Origin: Priapulus caudatus
Taxonomy: Eukaryota; Priapulida; Priapulimorpha; Priapulimorphida; Priapulidae
DNA length: 29,117 bases
Direction of reading: 5' to 3'
NCBI RefSeq assembly: GCF_000485595.1
Contig: NW_014577306.1
Coordinates: 216,124-245,240 of the forward strand
Shown: one piece after another, positions 1 through 10,740 of the stretch
Layout: each line of letters opens with the position of its first letter
Numbering within the stretch: position 1 is the first letter of the stretch
Program-made: the position numbers and the translations under genes
The notes under the pieces: generated by a model
Seen by the model: the letters and a program-made list of their open reading frames with translations, nothing else
Databases searched by the model: none
What the model was told of the DNA's origin: nothing

Positions 1-30
1 ATTAATGTAATCTATGTCTGTATTTTTCAG

Positions 31-3000
31 CACATTTTTAAATTTTCCAACGTTTTTGATGAAACCATAGCTAACAAGAGCGTATATGAAGCAACAATTA
101 AACCATCTGTCCACCAGATATTCTCTGGGTGAGTAGCACAGTTGTTTTGTGGTTAGAAAATCCCACACAGAATTGGCTTTGAATCAAAGCAAGGCTGTAA
201 AATGATTGGCTATATAATGTATGTGATGTCTATCTCTCAGTCTGAGCCACATGTATGACTGAAGGGATAGCTACTGAGATGGGTGTAATTATCATTATGT
301 TTGATACTGTAGAGTACTGTAGAGTTGCTATATAGTGTCAGTGTCACCAATAATTTATTATGCAAATTTTATCTACTTTAAATTCAATAATGATATAAAC
401 AACAAATATTCCATATTACCTACAGGGTGGTCCACAACCTAAAATTCGTAAAAATGTAAAACTAGGAACTTTAGAGGAGTACTTTAGATATTATTTGAAA
501 TTATGTGTGTGAAGCGCACATAACGAGCGCAAAGCGCGAAGTCACTTGCGGCCGGGGTCCAGGCCCCGTCTTAGGGCCCTGGAAGCTCAGGGGTTTTAGA
601 TGATCTCTGGTGCAATCTGAGCCTTATTTTGGAGCATTTTTGCACAAAATTTATGACCTATATTTCAAAAATAGAGCACTCGGAGAGCACAGACCTCCGC
701 CAAGGCAGCTGAATTCTGTCACTGTGAAAATTTTAATTAATTAATTAATTAATTGGATCCGGATCACCACCAAAATGTAATGAATTCGAAGTTACTCCAT
801 TTCTGACCTATCCTGAAAATTTAATTAATTAATTGGATGTGTATCACCATCAAAATGTAATCAATTCTAAGTTACTCCATTTCTGACCCATCCTGAAAAT
901 TTTATAATTAATTAATTAATTGGATCCGGATCACCACCAAAATCTCATCAATTCTAAGTTAGGCCATTTCTGACCTATCCTGAAAATTTTATGACAATCG
1001 ATCCATCCATAACTTTTTCAGTTAGGCTGTACACAAACCCACAAACCAACAAACACATGCCGAACAAACACACGCCGGTGAAAACATAACCTCCTGCCAA
1101 CCCCTTGGCGGAGGTAATAATTTGGGTTGAGTCAAGAGTCATGAGTCATGAGTCATTTTTCATTGTTCAAATTGTATACTAGTGTGAATGTAACCACCAG
1201 TAAAATGTTATAAAGCAATGTGCGAGAAATGCAAATAAATATACTGTAAGGTGAAACTATATTTTGCTATATTTTATTCGGATTGAGCGCCGTTACTGAG
1301 TAGAAAATCAAATATCGTAATAAAGGCTTTAAATTCCCAGTTTCCTTTTCCTAATTGCTGCCCAGGCATCTACTGCCTCATGGAAGGGGAAGTCCTGAGC
1401 TGATGGGCCTTCCACAGACACCATCATAAGGGCATTTAGTTTGTTCTGATTCAGTCTTATTAGAAGTCTAGTTAGAAGGAATCTGATGAAATAGGCTGGT
1501 TATTGTGAGCTGTTTTTTATTTATAGCGGATTGCGAAGCGCTATGATATGAGGCTCTGGACAAGTGAAAGTCTATGTCGGACAAGTTATTCGTTTGGCTA
1601 GTTGCCCGATTGGACAATGAAAATTTTTCTAGTTGTGTAAAATCCTAACATCCTTTGAGCCAGGGCGCTATCGCACGACATTCTCACATTATATTTTCAA
1701 AGGTTGCCGAAAAAAGCGGCCCGCGAGGCATGCGTCTGTGGCTGTGCACATCGACGCTGCGTACGTGCCTGCTGGCTGGGGGCGGCATTGATTGAAGTAC
1801 GGGGGGGAGGTGCACGATTGTTTCAGTCACGTGGTGCTAATCACTACTAAAATGTAGGGGATGGGCACCGCTGGACTATGAGAGAGCGACAGCAAAACTC
1901 TTTCCTGGAATTGAGGAAAAAGCTACAATCAGGAATGACACACGAGTGTGTCGGCACGCAAAAATAAACGTGTGAATTTCATTACGATTTCCCATAGATT
2001 ACCGTTCTATAATCCTACGGGTCTACGTAGGCACGCCCGCAGGTACACATGCACACACAGGCACGCACGCACGCAGGCATGCACGCACGCATGCGCGCAG
2101 GTATGTGCGCAGGCACGCAGGCACAGACACACAGGCACGCGCGCATAAATCAGAGCATGCAGCTCAGAAGACGTATAGACACACTTTATGATTCGACTGC
2201 CCGACAAGTGGAAGACCATGCACAGAGTAAAACAGTGTAATAGACTGTAATAGTGTATGCTACAAGCGCGCGCTGTGACTACGCGTACGTCGTCCCATTC
2301 GACAGTGCAGTACAGTTGCATTTTGCTTTGTTTGTGTTTCTTGCTTTGCTATTTCAAACCTGTCGCCCTGAAATCCAAACCTGTCGGCGATTTTCAAACC
2401 TGTCGGCCCAAAACTCAAACCTGTCGGCTTTACATGTTAAAACCCCTCGTGGACCACACTGACCTATATATAGAAATATACGTGTGATATATTATAAACA
2501 TCTTAGATAGTTTGGGATTGTGATGCTAGAATAATGGTGTTGCTTCTGTGTGCATGATCTAATCCTTCCTACAATATCCTTTCTTTCTATTACAGTAAGC
2601 GCCTTACTGTTGTAAGCTATGGGCAGGTAAGCTCAGGCAAGACATACACAATCCATGGAAAGGGCAGCTTGCCCGGTCTCTACAGGCAGGCGGCAAGTGA
2701 TGTGTTTGCACATCTCGGCACAATGACAGATGGCTCCAGTCGTCGTGTACAAGTGTTCGTCAGTTTCTGTGAGGTTCTCCAAGGTCGTCTGCTTGATCTG
2801 CTTAACTCACGGAACAGGCACGTCAGTTACCACTCTCACCCGCCAGAAGTGACATGTTCACTTGCCTTCCTATTCTGTTGTTTTGTTTGTTGTAATTTCT
2901 CTTGATTATTCACAACCCAGTTACGACTCTATAAAATATTAGATTTCCTGCAGTACATTACATTGAATGTGCATCCATTCCTGCAATGTTTTTCATCGTC

Positions 3001-6000
3001 GTAGAATTGAGACAGTATCATATATACCGTTTCGCTACGACATTTAGGAACATCTTAACATGTTTCTACCAGTAGCCGGCAACTTAAATTAATTACACCT
3101 GTCTGAATTCATGATGGGGCTATTTGAAAGAATATGATTTAGTTATTTTTGATTGCAGGGTAATTGCTCAGGAGCAGAGCAGTGGAGTAGTGCTAATTAA
3201 TGGTCTTAAGGAGGTAGAAGTGTTGGACATAGTTGCTCTGCAGAAGGTGATGGAAAATGGTTTGAACACGCATAGGCGACAGCACCCCCGGTGAGCTGGC
3301 TATATATGTCGAATACCACCATCCCAGGCAATCTTATAATTGACAGTAACTTGCAAGTTCTTATAGAGACACTTCTGGAGCTGGAAAGCTATTTCAGTAT
3401 TCCTGACAAAACTATATAAATCTATGTAGTATGCATAAATAGTGTAATAAAAGTATGCATAATTAATATGTAATAAACGAGCAATATGTAAATGCATCTG
3501 CGTAACCCATACGTGTAACATACGTCTCCCTATATTTTAATCACGTATTAGCAGTATATGACAGCATTTTTTTCATGCAAGCAATCTTTCACAGGAGCAA
3601 CGGTCCCGGGTCTACCTGGCACACTATCCTGCAGCTGAGAGTGACAAATGCTGGCCGTGAGGTCGGCAAGCTGGCATTTGTTGACCTCGCCAGCTGTGAG
3701 CAAACCAACCAGGGCAAGCAGAGGCCGGGAAGGGTCACAGAGATTGCTAGCGTTAACCAGGACTTCCTCGTGCTGAGGGCTTGCATACATGCACTGCAGA
3801 CTGGCAGTAGACACACACCCTTCAGACAGAGCAAGCTTGCAATGCTCTTGCGCAATGCGCTGCTGTTTCCGGGGGAGACGGTTGTCTTGGCAACATTGCG
3901 ACAGGAAGCGGAGTTTGTGCAGAGAACGATTCGCACGTTGCAGTTTGCTGACAGCTTGCAGGAGCTTGTTTGCGTCGAATGCCAGCAGTCTTGCAGGGAA
4001 CAGGGCGCCAGTGACGCGACACATGTCTCTCATTCCCTACGCACAGGGTCGTTTCATGTGCATGCGAGGCAACTCGCCGCACACCAACTGAGAGCAGATA
4101 CCACAGCGGCATCTACAAGGTATAAGAAGAGTCATCGTTTTGCGTTTTCAACAGATGTGCTGCGTTTTTATTGCGTTCATATACTGTGCTATAATTATGT
4201 CAATTTTGTTAGCTCATCTGACATAGTCAGATGCAGCTTGTAGAATCGCATGATCGTCCGTGCGTCCGTCCGTCCGTCCGTCCGTGCGTCCGTGCGTCCG
4301 TCAACAGTTGGGCACAAAATCATTAACGCGCTCGACGTACGGTCACGATATTCGCGGACGTGGGGGGTAATCCGAAAACGAGTTGATGTCGAAGCTGGGG
4401 TCAAAGGTCAAAGGTCAAGAGGTGTAAAATAAGGGGGAACATTCACTCCTTAACTTAAGTATAGGAGGAAATGCAAATTGTGGCACAATCTAAACGGCTC
4501 GACCTAGGCTCGTGATAGTCGGTGTATAGCATCATGGTAGGAAAAGCCATCACTGTGCCGAAATTGGAGGTCACAGGTCAAAGGTCAATGGGCACAGGCA
4601 GATTTTAGACATTTTCTGAGGACATGGTCTGACGAGCGATTGAAAAACTTTTTTGTTTCAGCGGTGACTCAGCATTTTTATGGCTTTATTGAAAGGACCA
4701 TGAAATGTCCCTTCTGCTGACATGCGAAGAGTAAGTGTCGGATAACCTTTTGACCCTCAAAGAGGAGGGTTAAACATGGATTTGTTGACTGTTAACAAAG
4801 GAGTGAACTGCTTTTGCTATTAGAGGCCCCTCCCCCCACCTCCCCCTTCCCCCTCCCCCACCCCTCCTCCCGCCCCTTCCCCCACCTCCCCACCCCCTCC
4901 CCCCACCCTCCCCCTACCTTCCATCTGCGATAGTGGGCGTGTCCTAACAATGATGTGTACGCAACTGCGTGTCTGCATATCTGCGCCTAACAAATGTGGT
5001 ACTACGCACGACTGAAATTTTACGTTTATAATCGTAGCAACAGACCTCAGATGAGCCCAGACGCTCTGCGGCTCTTGTTTAAGAAGGGATGCATTAGAGA
5101 GTGACTACTGCCTACTATGTAGCCAAACACGTGTCACACCATATCCATTGACCCATTTTTGCAGTAAGAAGAATATTCTGTCCACGACAACTGCAGAAGC
5201 ACAGTCATGGAGGCTGGATGCGTCAGGCAGCAGTGATACATCACAGTCTCAGAAAGGAGATTCATCTCAGTTTGTGCTGCCACCCCAACAGGAGCAACAG
5301 CAGCAGCAGGTGGAGCAGGGGGAACAGGAGCAGTACCCTGAGCAGCAGCAGCAGCAGCTACAGCAGCCCATCTCTCCTGTAATGAGGACACGACACATCA
5401 GCTCACCATCTCAGCTCCTGCCTAACGATCAGGCGGGGCTATCCCAGTTGTACATCCGTCCTATTAAGCCATTCATGCTACGAAGGCGCTCTAAGTCTGG
5501 TGAGCCCGTCGTCCAGCTGTCAACGTCTAGTTCTGCCGACGAGGTCCGGCAGGGGCAGGTGGTCGTCGACAAGGAGTCGCAGACGGGTGAAGTGGGAAGT
5601 TCAAACCGGCATTGCAGGAGGCACCACAGCAGCAGCGGTCGCAGGAAGCGTGTCGCCAATGTGGATGCTCCGCTGGACCGCAGTGTGATTGAACAGGACG
5701 AAGCAGTGTCGCCGGTTGAGCAGGTTACAGCGGGTGTGCGTACAGATGGTGCAAGCAACCATCACACGGTGTCAGCATCGGCTACCCAGGAGGAATCGTG
5801 TCATGTCCAAGCAGGTGTGTTTACGCAGCTTTTTTTGTGCCAGAAAATTACCGTTTCACTCAGTGAAGAGGACTTTGTCTTGCATCCAACTTACTGGTCA
5901 GCAGACAGAATTCTATACTGCTAACTGGATCTTTCAGCAGATCTTTCCTGCTTTTCAGATAATCAGCTTGGTCCGGCCAAGCATCCAGAAAAAGTTGAAG

Positions 6001-9000
6001 ATACTCAAGTGCCATTCCACATACAGGCATGGCCACCAATACAAACCAGTAAAGATGACTGCGGCTCTGGAATAGAGGTTACACATTCCACTACGTTAGC
6101 TTTCAAGAGAAGTCTTAGTGACAATTGTCTCGATCAATCACAGGTAACTGCTGATATATACTTGTCAATGAATTTCTACTGTTTTTAGCTCATCTGACGT
6201 AGTTAGATGCAGCTTGTAGAATCGCATGAGCGTCCGTGCGTGCGTGCGTCCATGCGTCTGTGCGTCCGTCCGTCCGTCAACAGTTGGGCACAAATCTTAA
6301 CCGCTCGACGTACGGTCACGATATTCGGGACGTGGGGGGAGGGGGAGGGGGGGGGGTAATCCGAAAACGAGTTGGGATGTGGAAGTTGGGGGTCAAAGGT
6401 CAAAGGTCAAGAAGGTGTAAGAAGAAGGGAAACATTCCCTCCTTAACTTAAGTATATAGGGAGGAAATGCAGAATTGCGGCACAAATCTAAACGGCTTGA
6501 CCTAGGCTCGTGATAGTCGGGTATGAGCATCAATGGTAGGAAAAGCCATCACTGTGCCGAAATGGAGGACACAGGTCAATGGTCAATGGGGCACAGGCAG
6601 ATTTTAGACATTTTCTGAGGACATGGTCTGACGGAGCGATGAAAACTTTTTTGTTTCAGCGTGATTTAGCACTTTTATGGCTTTATTGAAAGGACCATGA
6701 AATGTACTTTCTGCTGACATGCGAAGAGTAAGTGTCGGATAACTTTTTGACCTCAAGAGGAGGTTAAACATGAATTTGTTTACTGTTAACAAAGACTGAA
6801 CTGCTTTTGCTATTAGAGCCCCTCCACCGCCCCTTCCCCATCTTCCCCCTCCCGGCTACAGTACACGTCAGTTGAGCGCTGATATTGGTTATAAGTTGTT
6901 ATAAGTTGTCTGTTCATGTTAGCCTACCGTCGCGTCTGCTCTGCTTGTATAATGGAGGGTATTGTGCTATAACAGGTGTCCGTCTACATCCCGGACGTAT
7001 CATATGTCGCTGACCGAAGGCTGTCATCACAACGTTCCATCGATGATCGAGCGATATGTGTCGCTCGTGACGGCGGACTATTCTTTGGAACTGGGCAGTC
7101 GACACGGCAAAGCAAGGATGCAAACCCTCCACCCACATCAGCACCGCTACCATTACCAACACAGGAAAGCAACGAGCAGACAGCAAGACTGACCGTAAAG
7201 CATGTGTCCAGAAATGTACCACTGAGGATCCTGTCCCCAACATTCATCAGGGGCCAAATCGGAAGCATGGAGTTCCCGGCAGGTAGCGGTGTGCATACAG
7301 ACAGCGATGCACGGGCTGTCAATGATGCACAGTCTGACAGTGGCAAGCTCACACACGTGAAAGAATCTGCGGACGTTACTCGTGCAGACGAGCTGCCATT
7401 GCAAATGGCCAATGAGGTTGTACAGACGCGGTCATTGCAAATGGCCGACGAGGTTATACAGACACAGGACATACCGCTTGACCTTGAGGCACACATCAAG
7501 AGCCGATACCCATCTGGTTAGTGTAGACCTCAGTTTAACATATCCGAATACGTTTTACAGAATTAATGTGCTGTGCAATGTTATGCTACATGTTTAGTTG
7601 TTGTCAAATGTGTGTTCATTAAATTGAATTAATTTGCTGTGGTATGGTGTGATATTTCAATGAAATGAGACTATTATGAGCATACGAAATGTGCGATTGA
7701 ACTCATTGTCAGTATCAAACAGGAAGCTTTCATTATGACAGGCAAGTCCGACGTGACAGAGACAGTGGTGCCCACACCTGGTGAAGGAGACCATAGCAGT
7801 GATGACTCTAGCCTGGGCTCAAGTCTGCAATCTGGGTCGTGGCAAGAACTGCTTGTCTCACACCACAGGAGCAGATCGGCGTGGTTCGAACCATATGGAA
7901 AAGCTCGTAGCGATTCTTCCCCTTCTAGTTCAACTGACACCCAGGTTACTGAGCCCCATAGTGCACAAGTGCTGCAGCAAGAGGAAATGGGGATCACATC
8001 ACAGGGAGTAGACCATCAAGATAGCTTTTCCTCCATCCAGACTGATTCAGGTTGGTCCCAAGGTGCGCACACACCGGGTTTCAGCACGCACGAGGGATAC
8101 GACACTCAGTTTCACCCTCTGGGGGCGTTTTCACGTGTGGCCGACCACATCGGATATCAGCAGATGGATATACCGGTTAGGAGCAACAGTGCTGGTGTGC
8201 AGTCTGTAGATGCCATCGATATATCTAATGCTGAGAACGTTGGTGATATATCAGGCAATGGTGCGACATTAGTAGAGTGCATTGCACCGGCTCAACCGTC
8301 TGCAGTCACCCCGACACGTCACATTTCGACTAATGTGTCTAAAGGTGAGACGGTTGTACACGTGGCCGCCTCCGAGAATGATTTCTCTAACCTGAGAGGA
8401 GCATTTCGTCCGGTGCGCTCACCACACGGAGAAAGCAGTGGAAGCAATGGGCAGCAGAAAACGCACGAAGAAGCACTGGAGAAACCGCAGAGCATTGTTG
8501 ATTCGTCTGCTCATGACTCTCTCGTCGTTCGGCCACGTAAGTGCAAGGTGCCAAGCAGTGTCGATTCAGAGTCAGGGGAAGTGGTCGGCTGGTCACTGAA
8601 GTACTGCAGCTCCGATAAAGCAGTAATCGGACATCATCTTGTTTCTTTGGTTTTGGAACCGCAGGAAGAGAGACTGGCTCAGGACAGCCATGCTGGGTCT
8701 GTTAAGACTAACCCAGTTTCAACTAGAGAGGAACATGTATCTGAATCAAATGATAATATTAGCATGAAGCAGGATACAGCAGCATCTTGTAGTGGAAAAT
8801 CACAGGAAAATGAAGAACTCTTGTCATCCAAGTGGTATGTTTATTGGTAATTGATACTTTGCATAATTGATATAAATGAATCATTATACCACCATGTGTT
8901 AACTGTAGTCGATGTTAAAATAAATGTTTTATCAATGTATAAATGTATATGTTATGTATATGCATAACATTTAATATAATTAATATAATATGTGTAATTG

Positions 9001-9895
9001 TCTATGTCATTTTAAGTGGTTATTCTTTCTATGAATAGCACTGATGAATCACCAAAGGAAAGCGACATTGCAATAGGAGCGGCCAAAAGTGGGGAAACTG
9101 GTCAGCTTGCTTGTGCTACTCTGGAGCAATCTAGTAGCGACAGTTTGGGAAGGCACAAGCAACACAGACATACTGGGAGAAAACCAAAGCTTGATAAGTA
9201 TTTCCCGAAAGTAGATGCCTCTAGTAAGGACTACCTGCCAAGCAAGCAAGCAGAAGCTGATAAAGAAAGCACTCACAATAAGACAGGGTAAGTTGGTCTG
9301 TCATGACGTTAATGTTATTATACAGTTATGAATTACACCATTGTTTAATTTATAATATAGTATGATCGTATGACATTTGCGCATGTGCAACTTTAATACT
9401 ACATGACATGGTATGCTATTTATATGACATCTTAGATTTCTTTCAGCTAGATTCTGAATGTATCTGTGGTGCATAGTGATATTGTTCATGATACCTGTAA
9501 TTTGGTTGCAGGGTGATGGAACTTGCATCACGTCATGCTCAGGTTCTGTATGATCTCAGACAGATAAACTACAAGGAGACCCAGCTACTCTCTTCTCTTC
9601 GAGATGGAAGCAAGGTAAGATAATTGTAAGATCTCCAGGTGCAGTGGCAATATGGCTATTGCGATTATCCGACCAGTAACCTGTATGCATAGCAATGTGG
9701 TGCCATATTAACCTTATTGTGGAAAAGTATTTTAATGTTTTTGTCACATTTGAGAATGATGCTGACCTGAATCGATCATTTTTTATTGCATCACAGGACC
9801 ATGAGCAGTACTTGCAGGAACTGCAACAGCTGCTGTGCAGCAAGGAGAAAAGCATACACAAACTCATGGAGGATGTCAGTTACGCAGGGCCGTAG
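31..9895 (+). CDS. KIF24: KIF24-like kinesin-13 motor protein, 5' partial, 11 exons visible
   Basis: Exons read by me: 31-128, 2596-2817, 3159-3290, 3595-4119, 5165-5814, 5959-6143, 6976-7516, 7742-8834, 9039-9287, 9512-9614 and 9797-9895 (TAG). They total 3,897 nt, exactly 1,299 codons, and every junction keeps frame. The N-terminus lies left of the window. Motor landmarks in order are FKFSNVFDE, the P-loop GQVSSGKTYT, GLYRQAASDVF, a LLDLLNSRNR / INGLKEVEV segment, switch II FVDLASCE, NQDFLVLRACIHAL and HTPFRQSKLAMLL. The GLY..A..D(V/I)F block and the LLN.R.R spacing match my recollection of KIF24 better than other kinesin-13s. After about residue 360 the protein is low-complexity, with polyQ at 5286-5366, and it ends in a charged helical stretch. 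In vertebrates KIF24 sits on mother centrioles with CP110 and Cep97 and depolymerises microtubules to restrain cilium formation; that role here is inferred from the family. The switch motifs are unusual (see separate entries). The exon 7/8 acceptor at 7741 is the least certain junction. Confidence 0.88.
500..655. repeat. Dispersed repeat in kinesin intron 1 (GCGC-palindromic and GGGCC-rich)
   Basis: A short GC-rich patch in AT-rich intron. It has repeated GAAGCGC/GAGCGC/AAGCGCG units followed by GGGGTCCAGGCCCCG and GGGCCCTGG palindromes. It resembles mid-repetitive sequences I recall from invertebrate genomes; the family is not identified. Confidence 0.4.
675..1115. mobile_element. Dispersed non-autonomous repeat with GGATCCGGATC tandem units
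   Basis: The outer motifs are inverted: ACCTCCGCCAAGG (692-704) and CCTTGGCGGAGGT (1103-1115). Between them lie three tandem units of about 80-90 bp, each with (AATT)n, GGATCCGGATCACC or a variant, CCATTTCTGACC and ATCCTGAAAATTT. The set CTCGGAGAGC...CTCCGCC...GGATCCGGATCACC matches a repeat I recall across marine invertebrates. There is no coding capacity. Confidence 0.6.
1128..1155. promoter_or_regulatory. Cluster of three TGAGTCA (AP-1 type) sites
   Basis: TGAGTCA occurs at 1128-1134, 1142-1148 and 1149-1155, just past the edge of the 675-1115 repeat inside kinesin intron 1. This heptamer is the consensus for Jun/Fos bZIP dimers. Regulatory function is inferred from the sequence only. Confidence 0.35.
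2040..2150. repeat. GCAC/GCAGGCAC simple repeat
   Basis: Alternating purine-pyrimidine microsatellite built of CACGCACG, GCAGGCAC and CATGCACG units. It accounts for the His/Ala/Cys-rich open frames on both strands, which are not genes. Such tracts can adopt Z-DNA. Confidence 0.85.
2355..2427 (+). repeat. Four copies of CAAACCTGTCG(G/C)
   Basis: Copies start at 2355, 2376, 2395 and 2416, spaced 19-21 bp (about two helical turns), with unrelated linkers. They lie about 170 bp upstream of kinesin exon 2. Either a minisatellite or a cluster of protein-binding sites. Confidence 0.6.
2621..2644 (+). other. KIF24: Kinesin P-loop (Walker A), GQVSSGKT
   Basis: The codons spell G-Q-V-S-S-G-K-T. The GxxxxGKT core that binds ATP phosphates is intact, but the usual T-G after GQ is V-S. 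Those two codons create the string CAG/GTAAGC, which is a strong 5' splice-site match inside the ATP-binding loop. Confidence 0.85.
2818..3158 (+). other. Probable GC-AG intron in the kinesin gene
   Basis: Frame and family alignment place the exon 2/3 junction at AACAG/GCACGT...TTGCAG/GGTAAT, which yields N-S-R-N-R-V-I-A-Q. This donor begins GC instead of GT. The nearest GT donor, four bases downstream (CAC/GTCAGT), shifts frame and meets a stop 14 codons into the next exon. Confidence 0.7.
3608..3700 (+). other. KIF24: Degenerate switch I and switch II of the kinesin motor
   Basis: Where kinesins carry SSRSH (switch I) this protein reads GSTWH at 3608-3622. Where they carry DLAGSE (switch II) it reads DLASCE at 3683-3700. 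The switch I serine pair and arginine and the switch II glycine help sense gamma-phosphate and catalyse hydrolysis in the family. The change to G-S-T-W-H and the Gly-to-Ser change suggest weak or absent ATP turnover. The alignment of GSTWH to SSRSH is by position before a conserved beta strand, so it is fairly but not completely certain. Confidence 0.7.
4398..4587 (+). promoter_or_regulatory. Two triple AGGTCA half-site arrays inside the element
   Basis: GGGTCA-A-AGGTCA-A-AGGTCA at 4398-4417 and AGGTCA-C-AGGTCA-A-AGGTCA at 4568-4587. Half-sites spaced by one base (DR1) are the classical site for HNF4/RXR-type nuclear receptors. The first array is intact in the second copy of the element (6390-6409); the second array has decayed there. 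Binding is inferred. Confidence 0.45.
4824..4921 (+). repeat. C-rich polypyrimidine tract
   Basis: Almost unbroken CCCCT/CCCCAC runs over about 95 bp, with strong strand asymmetry. It lies inside the intron 4 element; the intron 6 copy has only a short remnant at about 6820-6855. A candidate for triplex or i-motif structure. Confidence 0.8.
5286..5366 (+). other. KIF24: PolyQ/CAG-rich tract in the kinesin tail
   Basis: CAG/CAA codons give Q-Q-E-Q-Q-Q-Q-Q-V-E-Q and then E-Q-Q-Q-Q-Q-L-Q-Q within exon 5. It is a low-complexity, probably disordered part of the tail, and the pure CAG runs are likely to vary in length between individuals. Confidence 0.85.
6187..6850 (+). mobile_element. Dispersed element, copy 2 (kinesin intron 6)
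   Basis: Aligns with 4211-4830 from AGCTCATCTGAC through the CCGT tract, the AGGTCA array, CATTTTCTGAGGACATGG and GACTGTTAACAAAG. Orientation is the same as copy 1. The differences are largely one- or two-base indels. It lacks the terminal segment after the C-rich tract. Confidence 0.7.
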
Positions 9896-9935
9896 CTAGC
9901 AGGCAGGAGGGCAGTTGCCCCCTCCCCTCCCCACC
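9884..9935 (+). mobile_element. Probable repeat terminus that supplies the kinesin stop codon
   Basis: CAGGGCCGTAGCTAGC followed by a C-rich run looks like the outer end of a dispersed element: CAGGG starts are typical of hAT-type ends, and I recall this GGCCGTAGCTAG...CCCCC phrase from repeats in other animals. The kinesin frame ends within it (GCA GGG CCG TAG). The other end was not found. Confidence 0.4.
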
Positions 9936-10031
9936 CACACAGACCAATGTAGATACCATTACATGGTCAGTAGCCAACGGCAAACTATCAACGATAAATT
10001 ACCAAGAATGCAAACCGTGGGTGACATTGCA

Positions 10032-10740
10032 TCAAGAGTGTATAAAGAAGGAGAGCGTACAACGGTGAAATGCTGAAACCATGTTGCAGTATTAGTCGAA
10101 TTAAGAAACTTTGCCTGTTTTATTTTGACGATGCTTTGCAATATTATTGATCAGCTGTCCTACCTTGCTAATATAAAACAAACCGCTTGTCCCTACGATG
10201 AGATAATGAGTGGTGAAAATCTGGTATTTTTGCCGATAACCGACTCGAGATCCCTGTTTGCTGCGACCTTCTCTCGCTTTGTGGCCAGTGTGTTGCTTCT
10301 AGTCACCGCTGCGTAGCGCCATGGTAGCGCTGACTCATTACGTCCGTACTACAGAGTTTACTACATCCAGCGTGAGGTGGGCACAGGTGGGGGTCACCAC
10401 TATGGCAATCAATAACAGACGTCATTCATTCCATTTGTCAATCATTGACGGAAACACGCGAGGTTTCCCGAAGTTATCTCAAAGCGAGAGACAGTCGCAG
10501 TCAGCAGGTATCTCGAGTCGGTTTTTGGCGAAAATACCAGATTTTCACCGCTCATTATCTCAGCGTAGGGGCATCGTAGGGACATGCGGTTTGTTTTATA
10601 TTAACAAGGTAGGACAGCTGATCAATAATACTGCAAAGAATCGTCAAAATAAAACGGGGAAAGTTTATTTATTCAAATAATACTGCAACATGGTTTCAGC
10701 ATTTCACCACTGTACGCTCTCCTTCTTTATACGCTCTTGA
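10032..10740. mobile_element. Foldback repeat with arms of about 240 bp
   Basis: The left arm (10032 to about 10283) is the inverse of the right arm (about 10476-10740). It runs from TCAAGAG(T/C)GTATAAAGAAGG at the outside to CGACTCGAGAT and CTCTCGCTTTG near the centre, with small indels. The loop is about 190 bp. No open frame resembles a transposase, and I see no clear target duplication. The first AATAAA after the kinesin stop (about 10648) lies in the right arm. Confidence 0.8.

Larger units (their letters stand above)
4211..5080 (+). mobile_element. Dispersed element, copy 1 (kinesin intron 4)
   Basis: Begins AGCTCATCTGAC with a small internal hairpin, followed by a (CCGT)n tract. The middle, about 550 bp long, is repeated in intron 6. 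The far end holds CTCAGATGAGCC (inverse of the start), then a segment found again perfectly inverted at 27834-27925. It has no transposase frame, so it looks like a non-autonomous element with inverted ends. I recall AGCTCATCTGA plus CCGT repeats in many invertebrate genomes. The outer limits are approximate. Confidence 0.65.

Noticed and set aside
2007-2321. Open frames over the GCAC repeat on both strands
   Set aside because: Composition is purely that of the microsatellite (His/Ala/Cys repeats); no domain, and they lie in a kinesin intron.
3548-4033. 161-codon minus-strand frame
   Set aside because: It is the antisense shadow of kinesin exon 4, whose sense translation matches a motor domain.
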